Part shown: piece by piece, positions 39,725-48,594 of the stretch
How the letters are laid out: each line of letters opens with the position of its first letter
Position numbering within the stretch: the stretch's first letter is position 1
Program-made: the position numbers and the translations under genes
NCBI RefSeq assembly: GCF_012034205.1
Contig: NZ_JAATEM010000010.1
Coordinates: 1 to 64,000, forward strand
Length of the DNA: 64,000 bases
Source of the DNA: Streptomyces composti
GTDB taxonomy: Bacteria > Actinomycetota > Actinomycetes > Streptomycetales > Streptomycetaceae
Direction: 5' to 3'
The notes under the pieces: generated by a model
Told to the model about the DNA's origin: nothing
Seen by the model: only the letters and a program-made list of their open reading frames with translations
The model's database searches: none

Positions 39725-41014
39725 GTGACGAACAAGGGGGAGGGGCTCGTCCGGCGGTGGCTGGGAGCACTGCGGGACGATCTGTGGACCTGGCGGGCCG
39801 ACCCGCTGCCGCCCTCCGTATGGGTGCGCTGGCTGCCGCACGGCGTGGTGTGTCTGGCCGCGCTCGGCGTGCTGATCGGGGACGCCGCCCAGCTGCGCGA
39901 ACACGGCACGCTCGGCGCCGGCACCGCGCTGATCTTCGCCGCCGGCCAGGCGGGCGCGATGGTGCTCGCGCTGTGGCGGCCGGTCCCCGCCTGGTGGCTG
40001 TCGCTGCTCACCATGGTGGTCTGCGCGCTCGCGGTACGGGCCGGGATGGAGCCCGGCGGCTACGAGTTCAGCTGGCCCTGGACCTCCGCCGGGATCGTCG
40101 CGCATCTGTTCGTCCTGCTGCTGCTCGCCCTGCGGGTCCGCACCCGCGTGGCCGCGGAGGCGCTGGCGCTCACCGCCTTGGCCACCTATGTGCTGCAGGG
40201 CCTGATCGGCGGGGTGAACTACCTGGCCACCGGCCAGATCGCCGTCATCCTCTACGCCGTCGTCGTGCTCCTCGGCTCCGCCCTGCGCGGGCGCCGCGAG
40301 GCACGCGCCGAACTGGTGCAGCAGACCACCCTCACCGCGGAGGAGCGCTCCCGGCGCACCCTGCTGGAGGAGCGCAGCCGCATCGCCCGGGAGCTGCACG
40401 ACGTGGTCGCCCACCACATGTCGGTCATCTCCATCCAGGCCCAGGTCGCCCCCCACCTGACCGACAACCCGTCCGAGGAGCTGCGGGAGAACCTCGCCGG
40501 CATCCGCCAGAACGCGGTCGAGGCGCTCACCGAACTCCGCCGCGTCCTGGACGTCCTGCGCTCCGAGCACCCGGGCCCGCAGGGATCCGAGGGCGACCCG
40601 GACCAGGCCCCGCACTCCCCGCAGCCGACCCTCGACCGGCTCGGCACCCTGGTGGAGAACACCCGGGCCGCCGGGCTCGCCGTCACCACCGAGATCACCG
40701 GGGAGCGCCGGCCGCTGCCGCCCGGCGTGGAGCTGTCGGCGTACCGGATCGTGCAGGAGGCGCTGAGCAATGTGCTGCGGCACGCCCCCGGCGCCACCGC
40801 CCGCGTCGCGCTCGCCTACCGGCCGCACGCGCTGCGGGTGGAGGTGACCAACACCCGGCCCACCGGCACGGCACCGCCGTCCTCGGGTGCCGGGCACGGT
40901 CTGCTCGGCATGCGCGAACGGGCCATGATGCTCGGCGGCAGCCTCACCGCCGGACCCTCGGCCGACGGCGGCTACCAGGTCGTGGCCCTGCTGCCCGAGG
41001 ACGGCACCGCGTGA
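39725..41014 (+). CDS. Sensor histidine kinase (NarL/DesK type), system 1
   Basis: The 429-aa kinase has several membrane helices (about residues 30-185), a dimerisation domain with the phospho-acceptor His225 in RIARELHDVVAHHMS, and a HATPase domain (VELSAYRIVQEALSN, then GAGHGLLGMRERAMMLGG). GTG 39725 is seven bases after TAGGCT (39712-39717) and lacks a ribosome site, so the mRNA is probably leaderless. ATG 39707, inside the acyltransferase gene, is a longer alternative. Its 3' end is the first unit of a 29-bp repeat. It pairs with the next gene. The signal is unknown. Confidence 0.9.
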   Translation: MTNKGEGLVRRWLGALRDDLWTWRADPLPPSVWVRWLPHGVVCLAALGVLIGDAAQLREHGTLGAGTALIFAAGQAGAMVLALWRPVPAWWLSLLTMVVCALAVRAGMEPGGYEFSWPWTSAGIVAHLFVLLLLALRVRTRVAAEALALTALATYVLQGLIGGVNYLATGQIAVILYAVVVLLGSALRGRREARAELVQQTTLTAEERSRRTLLEERSRIARELHDVVAHHMSVISIQAQVAPHLTDNPSEELRENLAGIRQNAVEALTELRRVLDVLRSEHPGPQGSEGDPDQAPHSPQPTLDRLGTLVENTRAAGLAVTTEITGERRPLPPGVELSAYRIVQEALSNVLRHAPGATARVALAYRPHALRVEVTNTRPTGTAPPSSGAGHGLLGMRERAMMLGGSLTAGPSADGGYQVVALLPEDGTA

Positions 41015-41109
41015 TCCGGCCACCCGAGGACGGCACCGCAGGACCCGGCCACCCGAGGACGGCACCGTATGACCCGGCTACCCGAGGACGACACCGCATG
41101 ATCCGCGTA
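40994..41109. repeat. 29-bp tandem repeat at the kinase/regulator junction
   Basis: Four copies of a unit beginning CCCGAGGACGGCACCG start at 40994, 41023, 41052 and 41081, an exact 29-bp period. They span the last codons of the kinase, the gap and the start of the response regulator. Confidence 0.9.
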
Positions 41110-41760
41110 CTGATCGCCGACGACCAGCAGATGGTCCGGCAGGGCTTCACCGTGCTCCTGAACACCCAGCCCGACATCGAGGTCGTCGGCCAGGCGGTGG
41201 ACGGACGCGACGCGGTCGCCCAGGCCGCCGAGGTCACCCCCGACGTGGTGCTGATGGACATCCGGATGCCCGAGCTGGGCGGTATCGAGGCCACCCGCCG
41301 GATCACCGGCGCCCATCCGGACATCCGGGTGCTGGTGCTGACCACCTTCGACCTCGACGAGTACGTCTACGACGCCCTGCGCGCCGGCGCCTCCGGGTTC
41401 CTCCTCAAGGACGCCTCCGCCGAGCAGCTCGCCGAGGCGGTGCGGGTGGTCGCCGCGGGGGACGCGCTGCTCGCACCCGCCATCACCCGCCGGCTGATCG
41501 CCGAGTTCTCCCGGCTGGACGCCCGCCCCCGCTCCCCGCTCAAGGAACGCGTCGGCAGCCTCACCGAACGCGAGACGGAGGTGCTGGCGCTGATCGCCCA
41601 GGGGCTGTCCAACGCGGAGATCGCGCAGCGGCTCGTCGTCGCCGAGCAGACGGTGAAGACGCATGTGGGGCGGATCCTGGTGAAGCTGGGACTGCGGGAC
41701 CGGACCCAGGCGGCGGTCTTCGCCTACGAGTCCGGCCTGGTCCGCCCCTCGGGCTACTGA
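41098..41760 (+). CDS. NarL-type response regulator, system 1
   Basis: The 220-aa regulator has a receiver domain (phospho-acceptor Asp54 in VVLMDIRMPE) and a LuxR-type helix-turn-helix (LTERETEVLALIAQGLSN, then QTVKTHVGRILVKLGLRDR). ATG 41098 gives the standard MIRVLIADDQ start. GTG 41011, overlapping the kinase stop (GTGA), is in frame and would add 29 repeat-encoded residues. A 10-codon frame at 41069-41101 (MTRLPEDDTA) ends in ATGA overlap with ATG 41098 and may couple translation. Confidence 0.93.
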   Translation: MIRVLIADDQQMVRQGFTVLLNTQPDIEVVGQAVDGRDAVAQAAEVTPDVVLMDIRMPELGGIEATRRITGAHPDIRVLVLTTFDLDEYVYDALRAGASGFLLKDASAEQLAEAVRVVAAGDALLAPAITRRLIAEFSRLDARPRSPLKERVGSLTERETEVLALIAQGLSNAEIAQRLVVAEQTVKTHVGRILVKLGLRDRTQAAVFAYESGLVRPSGY

Positions 41761-41925
41761 GGCCCCCGGGGCTGTTGGAGAGCTGTCGGACTCCTGAGCC
41801 ACCCGCTCATCCATGAGGCGGGCCGTCATCGCCGCAGGTGGCCGCAGTAGTACTTCCGACGGACCCCGCAGAACCCCTCTCACCGGGGACGACCCCGGCC
41901 ACCCGTTCGGCCTACGGTGGCAACC

Positions 41926-43290
41926 GTGACCGACACGACCCACACGCCCTCCCCGGGACCGCCCGGCTCCCCGCGCTCCGCGGGGGACGGGGCCGCGCAG
42001 CGCAGCCCCGAGTTCCAGCTGGCGCAGAACGCCCTGCGCGGACTGCGCAAGGACCTGATCGACGACGCCTTCGCCTACCGTCCGCTGCCCCGCACCGCGG
42101 CGAACGGCCGGCTGACCCGCCTGCTGCCCCGCCCGCTGCGCGGCTACGGGCCGCACGCCGCGGTGTCGGCCGCCGCGCTGCTGGCCTTCTGGGTCGGCTC
42201 GGTGGAGAGCTACGGCGTCCAGGGCCTGCTGGCGCTGCTCACCGGAGTGGTGTGTGCGGTGCCCGTCCTGATGACTCTGCTCCGCCCGGTCGGCGCCTTC
42301 TGGCTCTCGATGGCGGCCACGCCGGTGGTGTCGGTGCTCAGCGGCTGGCGCGACTGGCCCTGGATGCCCGGCGCGTTCATCTGCCACCTCTCCGTGCTGA
42401 TCGTCGTCGCGATACGGACCCGGCCCCGCACCGCCGCCTGGATGTGGGCGCTCACCGCCCTGTACGGCTTCCTCGCGGAGACCGTCCTCGGCGGCGGCCG
42501 CGACTACACCGTCAGCGCGCCCATGCTCTTCCTCTCCGCGCTGGCCCTGCTGTCGGTGTCCGTGTGGCACATCCGGCGGGCGGCCGAGGAGGAGGTGACC
42601 GCCCAGCAGACGGTCACCGCGCACGAACGCTCCCGGCGCACCCTGCTGGAGGAGCGCACCACCATCGCCCGGGAGCTGCACGACGTGGTCGCCCACCACA
42701 TGTCGGTGGTCGCCATCCAGGCGGAGGCCGCGCCCTACCGGGTGGAGAACCCGCCGCCCGAGCTGGAGCGGGCGTTCGTCACCATCCGGGAGAACGCGGT
42801 GGCCGCGCTCACCGAGCTGCGCCGGGTGCTCGGTGTGGTCCGTGCCGAGGACTACGAGGCACCGGACGCCCCGCAGCCCACCCTCGCCGACCTGGACGGC
42901 CTGCTCGCCAATGTGCGCGACGCCGGTCTGGAGGTGGAGAAGGTGGTGACCGGGGCGGTGCGGGAGCTGCCGCAGGGCGTGGAGCTGTCGGCGTACCGGA
43001 TCGTGCAGGAGGCGCTCAGCAACAGCCTGCGCCACGCGCCCGGGGCCGCTGCGCGGGTGGAGATCGGGTACGTCCTCGGCGGGCTCGGCCTGCGGATCGT
43101 CAACGGCCCGCCGCCCAACCCGGCCCTGGTGAAACCGTCCCCCGGCGCCGGCCACGGCATCACCGGCATGCGGGAGCGGGTGACCATGCTGAACGGCGAG
43201 ATGACGGCGGGCGCGACGCCCGAGGGAGGCTACGAGGTGACGGTGTTCCTGCCGGTCACGGCGGCGGAACGCGCGGGAGAGGACGCATGA
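41926..43290 (+). CDS. Sensor histidine kinase (NarL/DesK type), system 2
   Basis: This 454-aa paralogue of the kinase at 39725 has a Pro-rich N-terminus, about five membrane helices (residues 65-205), His252 in TIARELHDVVAHHMS, and HATPase motifs VELSAYRIVQEALSN and GAGHGITGMRERVTML. GTG 41926 lies seven bases after TACGGT (41913-41918) without a ribosome site (leaderless). GTG 41917 is an alternative. It overlaps its response regulator by ATGA. The two tandem systems probably arose by duplication and have since diverged in their sensor parts. Confidence 0.92.
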   Translation: MTDTTHTPSPGPPGSPRSAGDGAAQRSPEFQLAQNALRGLRKDLIDDAFAYRPLPRTAANGRLTRLLPRPLRGYGPHAAVSAAALLAFWVGSVESYGVQGLLALLTGVVCAVPVLMTLLRPVGAFWLSMAATPVVSVLSGWRDWPWMPGAFICHLSVLIVVAIRTRPRTAAWMWALTALYGFLAETVLGGGRDYTVSAPMLFLSALALLSVSVWHIRRAAEEEVTAQQTVTAHERSRRTLLEERTTIARELHDVVAHHMSVVAIQAEAAPYRVENPPPELERAFVTIRENAVAALTELRRVLGVVRAEDYEAPDAPQPTLADLDGLLANVRDAGLEVEKVVTGAVRELPQGVELSAYRIVQEALSNSLRHAPGAAARVEIGYVLGGLGLRIVNGPPPNPALVKPSPGAGHGITGMRERVTMLNGEMTAGATPEGGYEVTVFLPVTAAERAGEDA

Positions 43291-43952
43291 CCATCCGGGT
43301 GCTGGTCGCCGACGACCAGATGATGGTGCGCGAGGGCTTCTCGGTCCTGCTGAACGCGATGCCGGACATCGAGGTGGTGGGCGAGGCGGTCAACGGGCGC
43401 GAGGCGGTGCGCAAGGTCCGCGAACTCGCCCCCGACGTCGTCCTGATGGACATCCGCATGCCCGAGCTGAACGGCATCGAGGCGACCCGGGAGATCGTCG
43501 CGGCGGACAGCGCGGCGAAGGTCCTGGTGCTGACCACCTTCGACCTCGACGAGTACGTCTATCAGGCACTGCGCGCCGGGGCCTCCGGGTTCCTCCTCAA
43601 GGACGCCTCGGCCCGCCAGCTCGCCGACGGGGTGCGGGTCGTGGCCTCCGGCGAGGCCCTCCTCGCCCCCTCGGTCACCAAGCGCCTGATCACCGAGTTC
43701 TCCAAGCTCTCCGAGGCCCCGCGCCTGATGCCCTCCGCCCAGGCGGCCTACGGCGACCTCACCGAACGCGAGACGGAGGTCCTGGTCCTCATCGCCCAGG
43801 GCCTGTCCAACGCGGAGATCGCCGAACGCCTGGTCGTCGCCGAGTCCACCATCAAGACCCATGTCAGCCGCATCCTGGTCAAACTCGGCCTCCGCGACCG
43901 CACCCAGGCAGCGGTCTTCGCCTACGAGGCCCGCCTGGTGACGCCGGGGTGA
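43287..43952 (+). CDS. NarL-type response regulator, system 2
   Basis: The 221-aa regulator has Asp55 in VVLMDIRMPE and a LuxR-type DNA-binding domain (LTERETEVLVLIAQGLSN, STIKTHVSRILVKLGLRDR). It is very similar to the regulator at 41098, including the segment LTTFDLDEYVY and ASGFLLKDAS. ATG 43287 overlaps the kinase stop by 4 bp. Targets are unknown; the P450 gene 84 bp downstream has its own promoter. Confidence 0.94.
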   Translation: MTIRVLVADDQMMVREGFSVLLNAMPDIEVVGEAVNGREAVRKVRELAPDVVLMDIRMPELNGIEATREIVAADSAAKVLVLTTFDLDEYVYQALRAGASGFLLKDASARQLADGVRVVASGEALLAPSVTKRLITEFSKLSEAPRLMPSAQAAYGDLTERETEVLVLIAQGLSNAEIAERLVVAESTIKTHVSRILVKLGLRDRTQAAVFAYEARLVTPG

Positions 43953-44036
43953 GCACCGGGGGAGTCCGGGGCGGTCGCAGACTCCCCGCTCCGAGCCCTC
44001 TGGCCGGCCTCGGCACCTTGGGGCTAGCGTCCCTGC

Positions 44037-45239
44037 ATGGCAGCCTTCGATCCGTGGGACCCGGCGTTCGTCGCCGACCCGTACCCCGCCTACGCAGAGT
44101 TGCGCGCCCAGGGGCGTGTGCACTGGTTCGAGCCGACGAACCAGTGGCTGGTGCCGCACCACGCGGACGTCTCCGCGCTGCTCAGGGACCGCCGGCTGGG
44201 CCGGACGTACCTGCACCGCTTCAGCCATGAGGAGTTCGGGCGCACGCCGCCACCGCCGGAGCACGAGCCGTTCCACACCCTCAACGACCACGGGATGCTC
44301 GACCTGGAGCCGCCGGACCACACCCGCATCCGGCGCCTGGTGTCGAAGGCGTTCACACCGCGGACGGTGGAGCGGCTGAAGCCGTATGTGGAGCAGCTGG
44401 CCGGTGAGCTGGTGGACCGGCTGGTCACCGCGGGCGGGGGCGATCTGCTGAGGGACGTCGCCGAGCCGCTGCCGGTGGCGGTGATCGCCGAGATGCTGGG
44501 CATCCCGGAGGCGGACCGGGGGCCGCTGCGGCCCTGGTCGGCGGACATCTGCGGGATGTACGAGCTGAACCCGTCCGAGGAGGCGGCGCGCAGGGCGGTG
44601 CGGGCGTCGATCGAGTTCTCGGACTACCTGCGGGGGCTGATCGCCGAGCGCCGCAAGGAGCCGGGCGACGACCTGATCTCCGGGCTGATCGCCGCGCACG
44701 ACGAGGAGGACCGGCTCACCGAGCAGGAGATGATCTCGACCTGTGTGCTCCTGCTGAACGCGGGCCACGAGGCCACGGTGAACGCCACGGTCAACGGCTG
44801 GTGGGCCCTGTTCCGCAACCCCGGGCAGCTGGCGGCCCTGCGCGCGGACCACTCCCTCGTCCCCTCGGCGGTCGAGGAGCTGCTGCGCTACGACACCCCG
44901 CTGCAGCTCTTCGAGCGCTGGGTGCTGGACGAGATCGAGATCGACGGCACGGTCGTCCCCCGTGGTTCCGAGCTGGCGCTGCTCTTCGGCTCCGCCAACC
45001 ACGACCCCGCCGTCTTCACCGACCCCGGGACCCTGGACATCACCCGCCGCGACAACCCGCACATCTCCTTCAGCGCCGGGATTCACTACTGCATCGGTGC
45101 ACCTCTGGCGCGCATCGAACTGGCGGCGTCCATGGGGGCGTTGCTGAGGAAGGCCCCGGGGCTGAAGCCGGTGGCGGAGCCGAAGCGGAAGCCGAACTTC
45201 GTGATCCGGGGCCTGGAGGGGCTGGAGGTCGAGGTCTGA
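44037..45239 (+). CDS. Cytochrome P450
   Basis: This 400-aa soluble bacterial P450 has the I-helix oxygen motif LLNAGHEATVN, the K-helix ExxR in SAVEELLRYDTP and the heme loop FSAGIHYCIGAPLAR with Cys352 as thiolate ligand. No ferredoxin or reductase gene is adjacent, so electron donors must come from elsewhere. ATG 44037 lies six bases after TAGCGT (44025-44030) with no ribosome site (leaderless). The substrate cannot be inferred, since no biosynthetic cluster surrounds it. Confidence 0.95.
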   Translation: MAAFDPWDPAFVADPYPAYAELRAQGRVHWFEPTNQWLVPHHADVSALLRDRRLGRTYLHRFSHEEFGRTPPPPEHEPFHTLNDHGMLDLEPPDHTRIRRLVSKAFTPRTVERLKPYVEQLAGELVDRLVTAGGGDLLRDVAEPLPVAVIAEMLGIPEADRGPLRPWSADICGMYELNPSEEAARRAVRASIEFSDYLRGLIAERRKEPGDDLISGLIAAHDEEDRLTEQEMISTCVLLLNAGHEATVNATVNGWWALFRNPGQLAALRADHSLVPSAVEELLRYDTPLQLFERWVLDEIEIDGTVVPRGSELALLFGSANHDPAVFTDPGTLDITRRDNPHISFSAGIHYCIGAPLARIELAASMGALLRKAPGLKPVAEPKRKPNFVIRGLEGLEVEV

Positions 45240-45296
45240 CCCGGTCTCCGGGGGCGGCGACCGGCCGGCGTCCATGTCGTGCCGATCGGCCGGCGT

Positions 45297-46919
45297 CTAT
45301 GTCGTCATGTCGCGGCGTCGCAAGGCCGCGAGGCCCGCGGCCACCAGGACCGCCGCGATCAGACACAGCACCACCAGCGGGCCCCAGCTCATCTCCGCCC
45401 CCGGCACCTTCGGCAGGTGGCCGAAGGGGGAGAGGTCCAGGACGGACCGGGGCAGGTCGAGGGCCGGGCCGACCCAGCCCAGGAGGAGGACCGCGCCGGC
45501 CGCGCCCCACGCCGCTGCCACCGCCGCCCTCGGCAGCAGGCCGTGCAGCAGGACGGCCGCGCCGCCGATCACCCACACCGCCGGGACCTGGACCAGGCAG
45601 GCGCCCAGGACTCCGCCCGGGTCCTTGCCGTAGGCCAGGGCGTATCCGGCTCCGGCCAGCAGCAGGATCCAGACCGCGCCGCCGAAGGCGATGACCAGGT
45701 GGCCGGCGGCCCAGCGGAGCCGGCCGACCGCGCAGGCCAGCACCGGTTCGGCCCGGCCGGAGGTCTCCTCCCCCGTGAGGCGGAGCACCGCGCCGACGAC
45801 GTACAGCGCGGCGACCAGGCCCAGCATGCCGGTCATCGAGGCGACGAAGGCGTCCGTGAGCTGTGCCTGGCCGCCCATCCGCTCGATGATCCGCCGCGCC
45901 TGCTCGTTGTCGCCGACGAGATCCGCCGCGCCCTCGGTCATCCCGCCGTACACCAGCCCGGCGAGGAGGAACCCGATGCTCCAGCCGAGGAGGCCGCCGC
46001 GCTGCAGACGCCAGGCGAGCGCACCGGCCGTGCCGAGGCGGCCGGTGGCCGGTCCGGGGCGGGTCGGCAGGAAGCTCATGCCGAGGTCGCGGCGGCCGGT
46101 GAGTTCGTAGGCCACCGCGCCCTGCAGCAGGGCGGCACCGGCGATGAGCAGCAGGACCCACCAGCGTTCGGCGGCGAAGGGGCGGAGGTTCTCCTGCCAG
46201 CCCAGCGGCGAGAGCCAGGTGAGAGGGGAGGAGCCGTCGGCGGTCGCCGAGTCGCCGGCCGCCCGCAGCACGAAGCCCGCCCCCAGCAGGCCGGCCGTCA
46301 GGCCCCGGGCCAGGCGGGCGCTCTCCGTGAGCTGGGCGAGGACCGCGGCGGCCGTGGCGAAGAGCATGCCGGTGCCCGCGACGCCGAGGGCGAAGGCGAC
46401 GGCGCCCGTGGCGCCCTGGCCGGACAGGCCGGCGGCGAGCAGCAGGGCCAGCGCGGCGTCGGCGACGGCTGCCGTCAGCAGAGCTGCCGTCAGCGGGGCC
46501 CGGCGGCCCACGGTCCCGGACGCCACCAGCTCCTGACGGCCGCTCTCCTCCTCGTCGCGGGTGTGGCGTACGACGATCAGCAGACTCATCACGGCGGCGA
46601 GGGCGGCGGCGTAGACGCCGGCCCGCCAGGCGGTGAGCGCGCCGAGGGAGTCGCCGAAGACCGGGCCGGTCATCGCGCGCAGGGAGGAGTTGGTCTCCAT
46701 CTGCCGGACCAGGTCGGCGCGTTCGGCCGGTGTGCCGTAGAGGCTGTCCAGGGTGCCCGGCATGGACAGCACCATGAGGGCGTTCACCGCGATCCAGACG
46801 GGGATGAGCAGACGGTCACGGCGCAGGGCGAGGCGGAGCAGGGTGCCGGTGCCGGCGAGCTGCCGCGCGGCGGCGGGGCGCACCGCGAAGGCGGAGAACG
46901 CGGACGAGGTACTGCTCAT
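45297..46919 (-). CDS. ABC exporter permease
   Basis: The 540-aa integral membrane protein has about twelve hydrophobic segments and resembles ABC-2 type exporter permeases of the antibiotic/polyketide efflux class. ATG 46919 overlaps the ATPase stop by 4 bp (ATGA). The stop codon TAG lies in one copy of a 19-bp direct repeat (45262-45280 and 45287-45305) whose other copy has TGG there. Together with the ATPase it would export a hydrophobic drug or metabolite; the divergent MarR/GbsR gene is the likely regulator. Confidence 0.88.
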   Translation of the reverse strand: MSSTSSAFSAFAVRPAAARQLAGTGTLLRLALRRDRLLIPVWIAVNALMVLSMPGTLDSLYGTPAERADLVRQMETNSSLRAMTGPVFGDSLGALTAWRAGVYAAALAAVMSLLIVVRHTRDEEESGRQELVASGTVGRRAPLTAALLTAAVADAALALLLAAGLSGQGATGAVAFALGVAGTGMLFATAAAVLAQLTESARLARGLTAGLLGAGFVLRAAGDSATADGSSPLTWLSPLGWQENLRPFAAERWWVLLLIAGAALLQGAVAYELTGRRDLGMSFLPTRPGPATGRLGTAGALAWRLQRGGLLGWSIGFLLAGLVYGGMTEGAADLVGDNEQARRIIERMGGQAQLTDAFVASMTGMLGLVAALYVVGAVLRLTGEETSGRAEPVLACAVGRLRWAAGHLVIAFGGAVWILLLAGAGYALAYGKDPGGVLGACLVQVPAVWVIGGAAVLLHGLLPRAAVAAAWGAAGAVLLLGWVGPALDLPRSVLDLSPFGHLPKVPGAEMSWGPLVVLCLIAAVLVAAGLAALRRRDMTT

Positions 46920-47830
46920 GGGGCCACCGCCCCGGCGGACGCGGTGGCGTCCTTCTGGTAGTGACGCAGGAACAGCTCCTCCAGCGTCGGCGGCGTGGAC
47001 GTCAGCGAGCGTACGCCCGAGTCGGTGAGCGAGCGCAGTACGGCGTCCAGCCGGTCGGTGTCGACCTGGAGCCGGACCCGGTTGCCGCGCACCTCCAGGT
47101 CGTGGACGCCGGGCAGGGCGGCGAGGCCGTCGGGCGGGCCGGCGAGCTCGGCGCTCACGCTGGTGCGGGTGAGGTGGCGCAGGTCGGCCAGCGAACCGCT
47201 CTCCACGGTCCGGCCCTTGCGGATGATGCTCACGCGGTCGCACAGCTCCTCCACCTCGCTGAGGATGTGCGAGGACAGCAGCACGGTCCGGCCGCGGTCC
47301 CGCTCCTCGGCGACGCAACTCTGGAAGACCTCCTCCATCAGCGGGTCGAGCCCGGAGGTCGGCTCGTCCAGGATCAGCAGGTCGACGTCGGAGGCGAACG
47401 CGGCGACCAGGGCGACCTTCTGCCGGTTCCCCTTGGAGTAGGTGCGGCCCTTCTTGGTCGGGTCCAGCTCGAAGCGGTCGATCAGCTCGGCGCGGCGGCG
47501 CGCGTCCAGGCCGCCGCGCAGGCGTCCGTAGAGGTCGATGACCTCGCCGCCGGAGAGGTTGCGCCAGAGCGTCACGTCGCCGGGGACGTAGGCGATCCGG
47601 CGGTGGATCTCCACGGCGTCCGTCCACGGGTCGCGCCCGAGGACCTGGACGGCGCCCGAGTCGGCGCGCAGCAGGCCGAGCAGGACGCGGATGGTGGTGG
47701 ATTTCCCCGAGCCGTTGGGGCCGAGGAAGCCGTGCACCTCGCCGGACTCGACGTCCAGGTCGAGGCCCTCGAGGGCACGGGTGCGGCCGAACGACTTGTG
47801 CAGCCCGGAGACGGTGATGGCCTTGGTCAT
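46916..47830 (-). CDS. ABC exporter ATPase
   Basis: The 304-aa ATPase has Walker [10 protein letters not shown], Walker [14 protein letters not shown], the switch histidine in [13 protein letters not shown] and an atypical signature loop (YSKGNRQK instead of LSGGQ). This variant is seen in many actinobacterial antibiotic-resistance exporters. A C-terminal extension of about 90 residues follows. It is the first gene of the exporter operon, diverging from the MarR/GbsR regulator across a 123-bp gap that contains a palindrome. Confidence 0.93.
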   Translation of the reverse strand: MTKAITVSGLHKSFGRTRALEGLDLDVESGEVHGFLGPNGSGKSTTIRVLLGLLRADSGAVQVLGRDPWTDAVEIHRRIAYVPGDVTLWRNLSGGEVIDLYGRLRGGLDARRRAELIDRFELDPTKKGRTYSKGNRQKVALVAAFASDVDLLILDEPTSGLDPLMEEVFQSCVAEERDRGRTVLLSSHILSEVEELCDRVSIIRKGRTVESGSLADLRHLTRTSVSAELAGPPDGLAALPGVHDLEVRGNRVRLQVDTDRLDAVLRSLTDSGVRSLTSTPPTLEELFLRHYQKDATASAGAVAP

Positions 47831-47850
47831 GCTCCGGAACGTACGCTTCT

Positions 47851-47866
47851 TTCAGAAATTTGTGAA
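47851..47866. promoter_or_regulatory. MarR-type palindrome in the ABC exporter promoter
   Basis: TTCAGAAATTTGTGAA has the symmetry TTCAnAAATTTnTGAA (14 of 16 positions). It is AT-rich against a very GC-rich background and lies 21 bp upstream of the ATPase start, facing the divergent regulator gene. Confidence 0.65.
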
Positions 47867-47953
47867 GATACAGAAGTGACTGTACTGGCGGTTAGGGTTG
47901 CGAACGGAGGAGCAGCCTCGGCGCGGCAGCCGTAGGAGGGGAGTGATCGAGGC

Positions 47954-48481
47954 ATGACACAGGCGGCGGCAGGGGCGACCGGCGCGGACGGCCGGGACCC
48001 GGAGGCGGTCTCCCGCTTCGTGGAGCACTTCGCGGCACAGCTGGTGGAGGCCGGCCTGCCGCGCATGCCCGCCCGCGTCTTCGCGGCCCTGCTCGCCTCC
48101 GACACCGGCGCCCTGACTTCGTCGGAGCTGGGCGAGCAGCTGAAGATCTCACCCGCCGCGGTGTCCGGCGCGGTGCGCTACCTCGCCCAGGTCCACATGA
48201 TCTCCCGTGAGCGCGAGCCCGGCTCCCGCCGTGAGCGGTACCGCGTCCACGGCGACCAGTGGTACGAGGCCCTCACCAACCGCGAGGCGATCCTCCGGCG
48301 CTGGGAGGACGCCCTCCGCGAGGGCGTCACCAGCCTCGGCCCCACCACCCCGGCGGGCCGGCGCCTCACCGAGACCCTGGCCTTCTTCGAGTTCGTGGAG
48401 AAGGAGGTCGCCGCGATGATGGAACGCTGGCGCGAGCACCGTGAGCAGCGATTCGGCTCCGGCACCTCCACGCGTGACTGA
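47954..48481 (+). CDS. GbsR/MarR-family transcriptional regulator
   Basis: The 175-aa winged-helix regulator has LTSSELGEQLKISPAAVSGA as recognition region, then VHMISREREPGSRRERYRV as the wing, followed by a C-terminal helical dimerisation part (FFEFVEKEVAAMMERW). It is divergent from the ABC exporter, a common arrangement in which the regulator represses the pump until a drug binds. ATG 47954 lies downstream of purine-rich GGAGGGGAG. Confidence 0.9.
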   Translation: MTQAAAGATGADGRDPEAVSRFVEHFAAQLVEAGLPRMPARVFAALLASDTGALTSSELGEQLKISPAAVSGAVRYLAQVHMISREREPGSRRERYRVHGDQWYEALTNREAILRRWEDALREGVTSLGPTTPAGRRLTETLAFFEFVEKEVAAMMERWREHREQRFGSGTSTRD

Positions 48482-48594
48482 TCGGCTGCGCCGAGTGGCG
48501 GCTGGTCCGTCCGCAGGGTGGCGCACCATGACAGTCATGGCCGGGCGGCACCGCCGGCCTCCAGGCTCCCTGATCGTCCGCCGGACCGGTGGGG

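Noticed and set aside
40994..41109. Possible CRISPR or transposon end repeats
   Set aside because: Direct copies without spacers that coincide with a gene junction; best explained by local tandem duplication.
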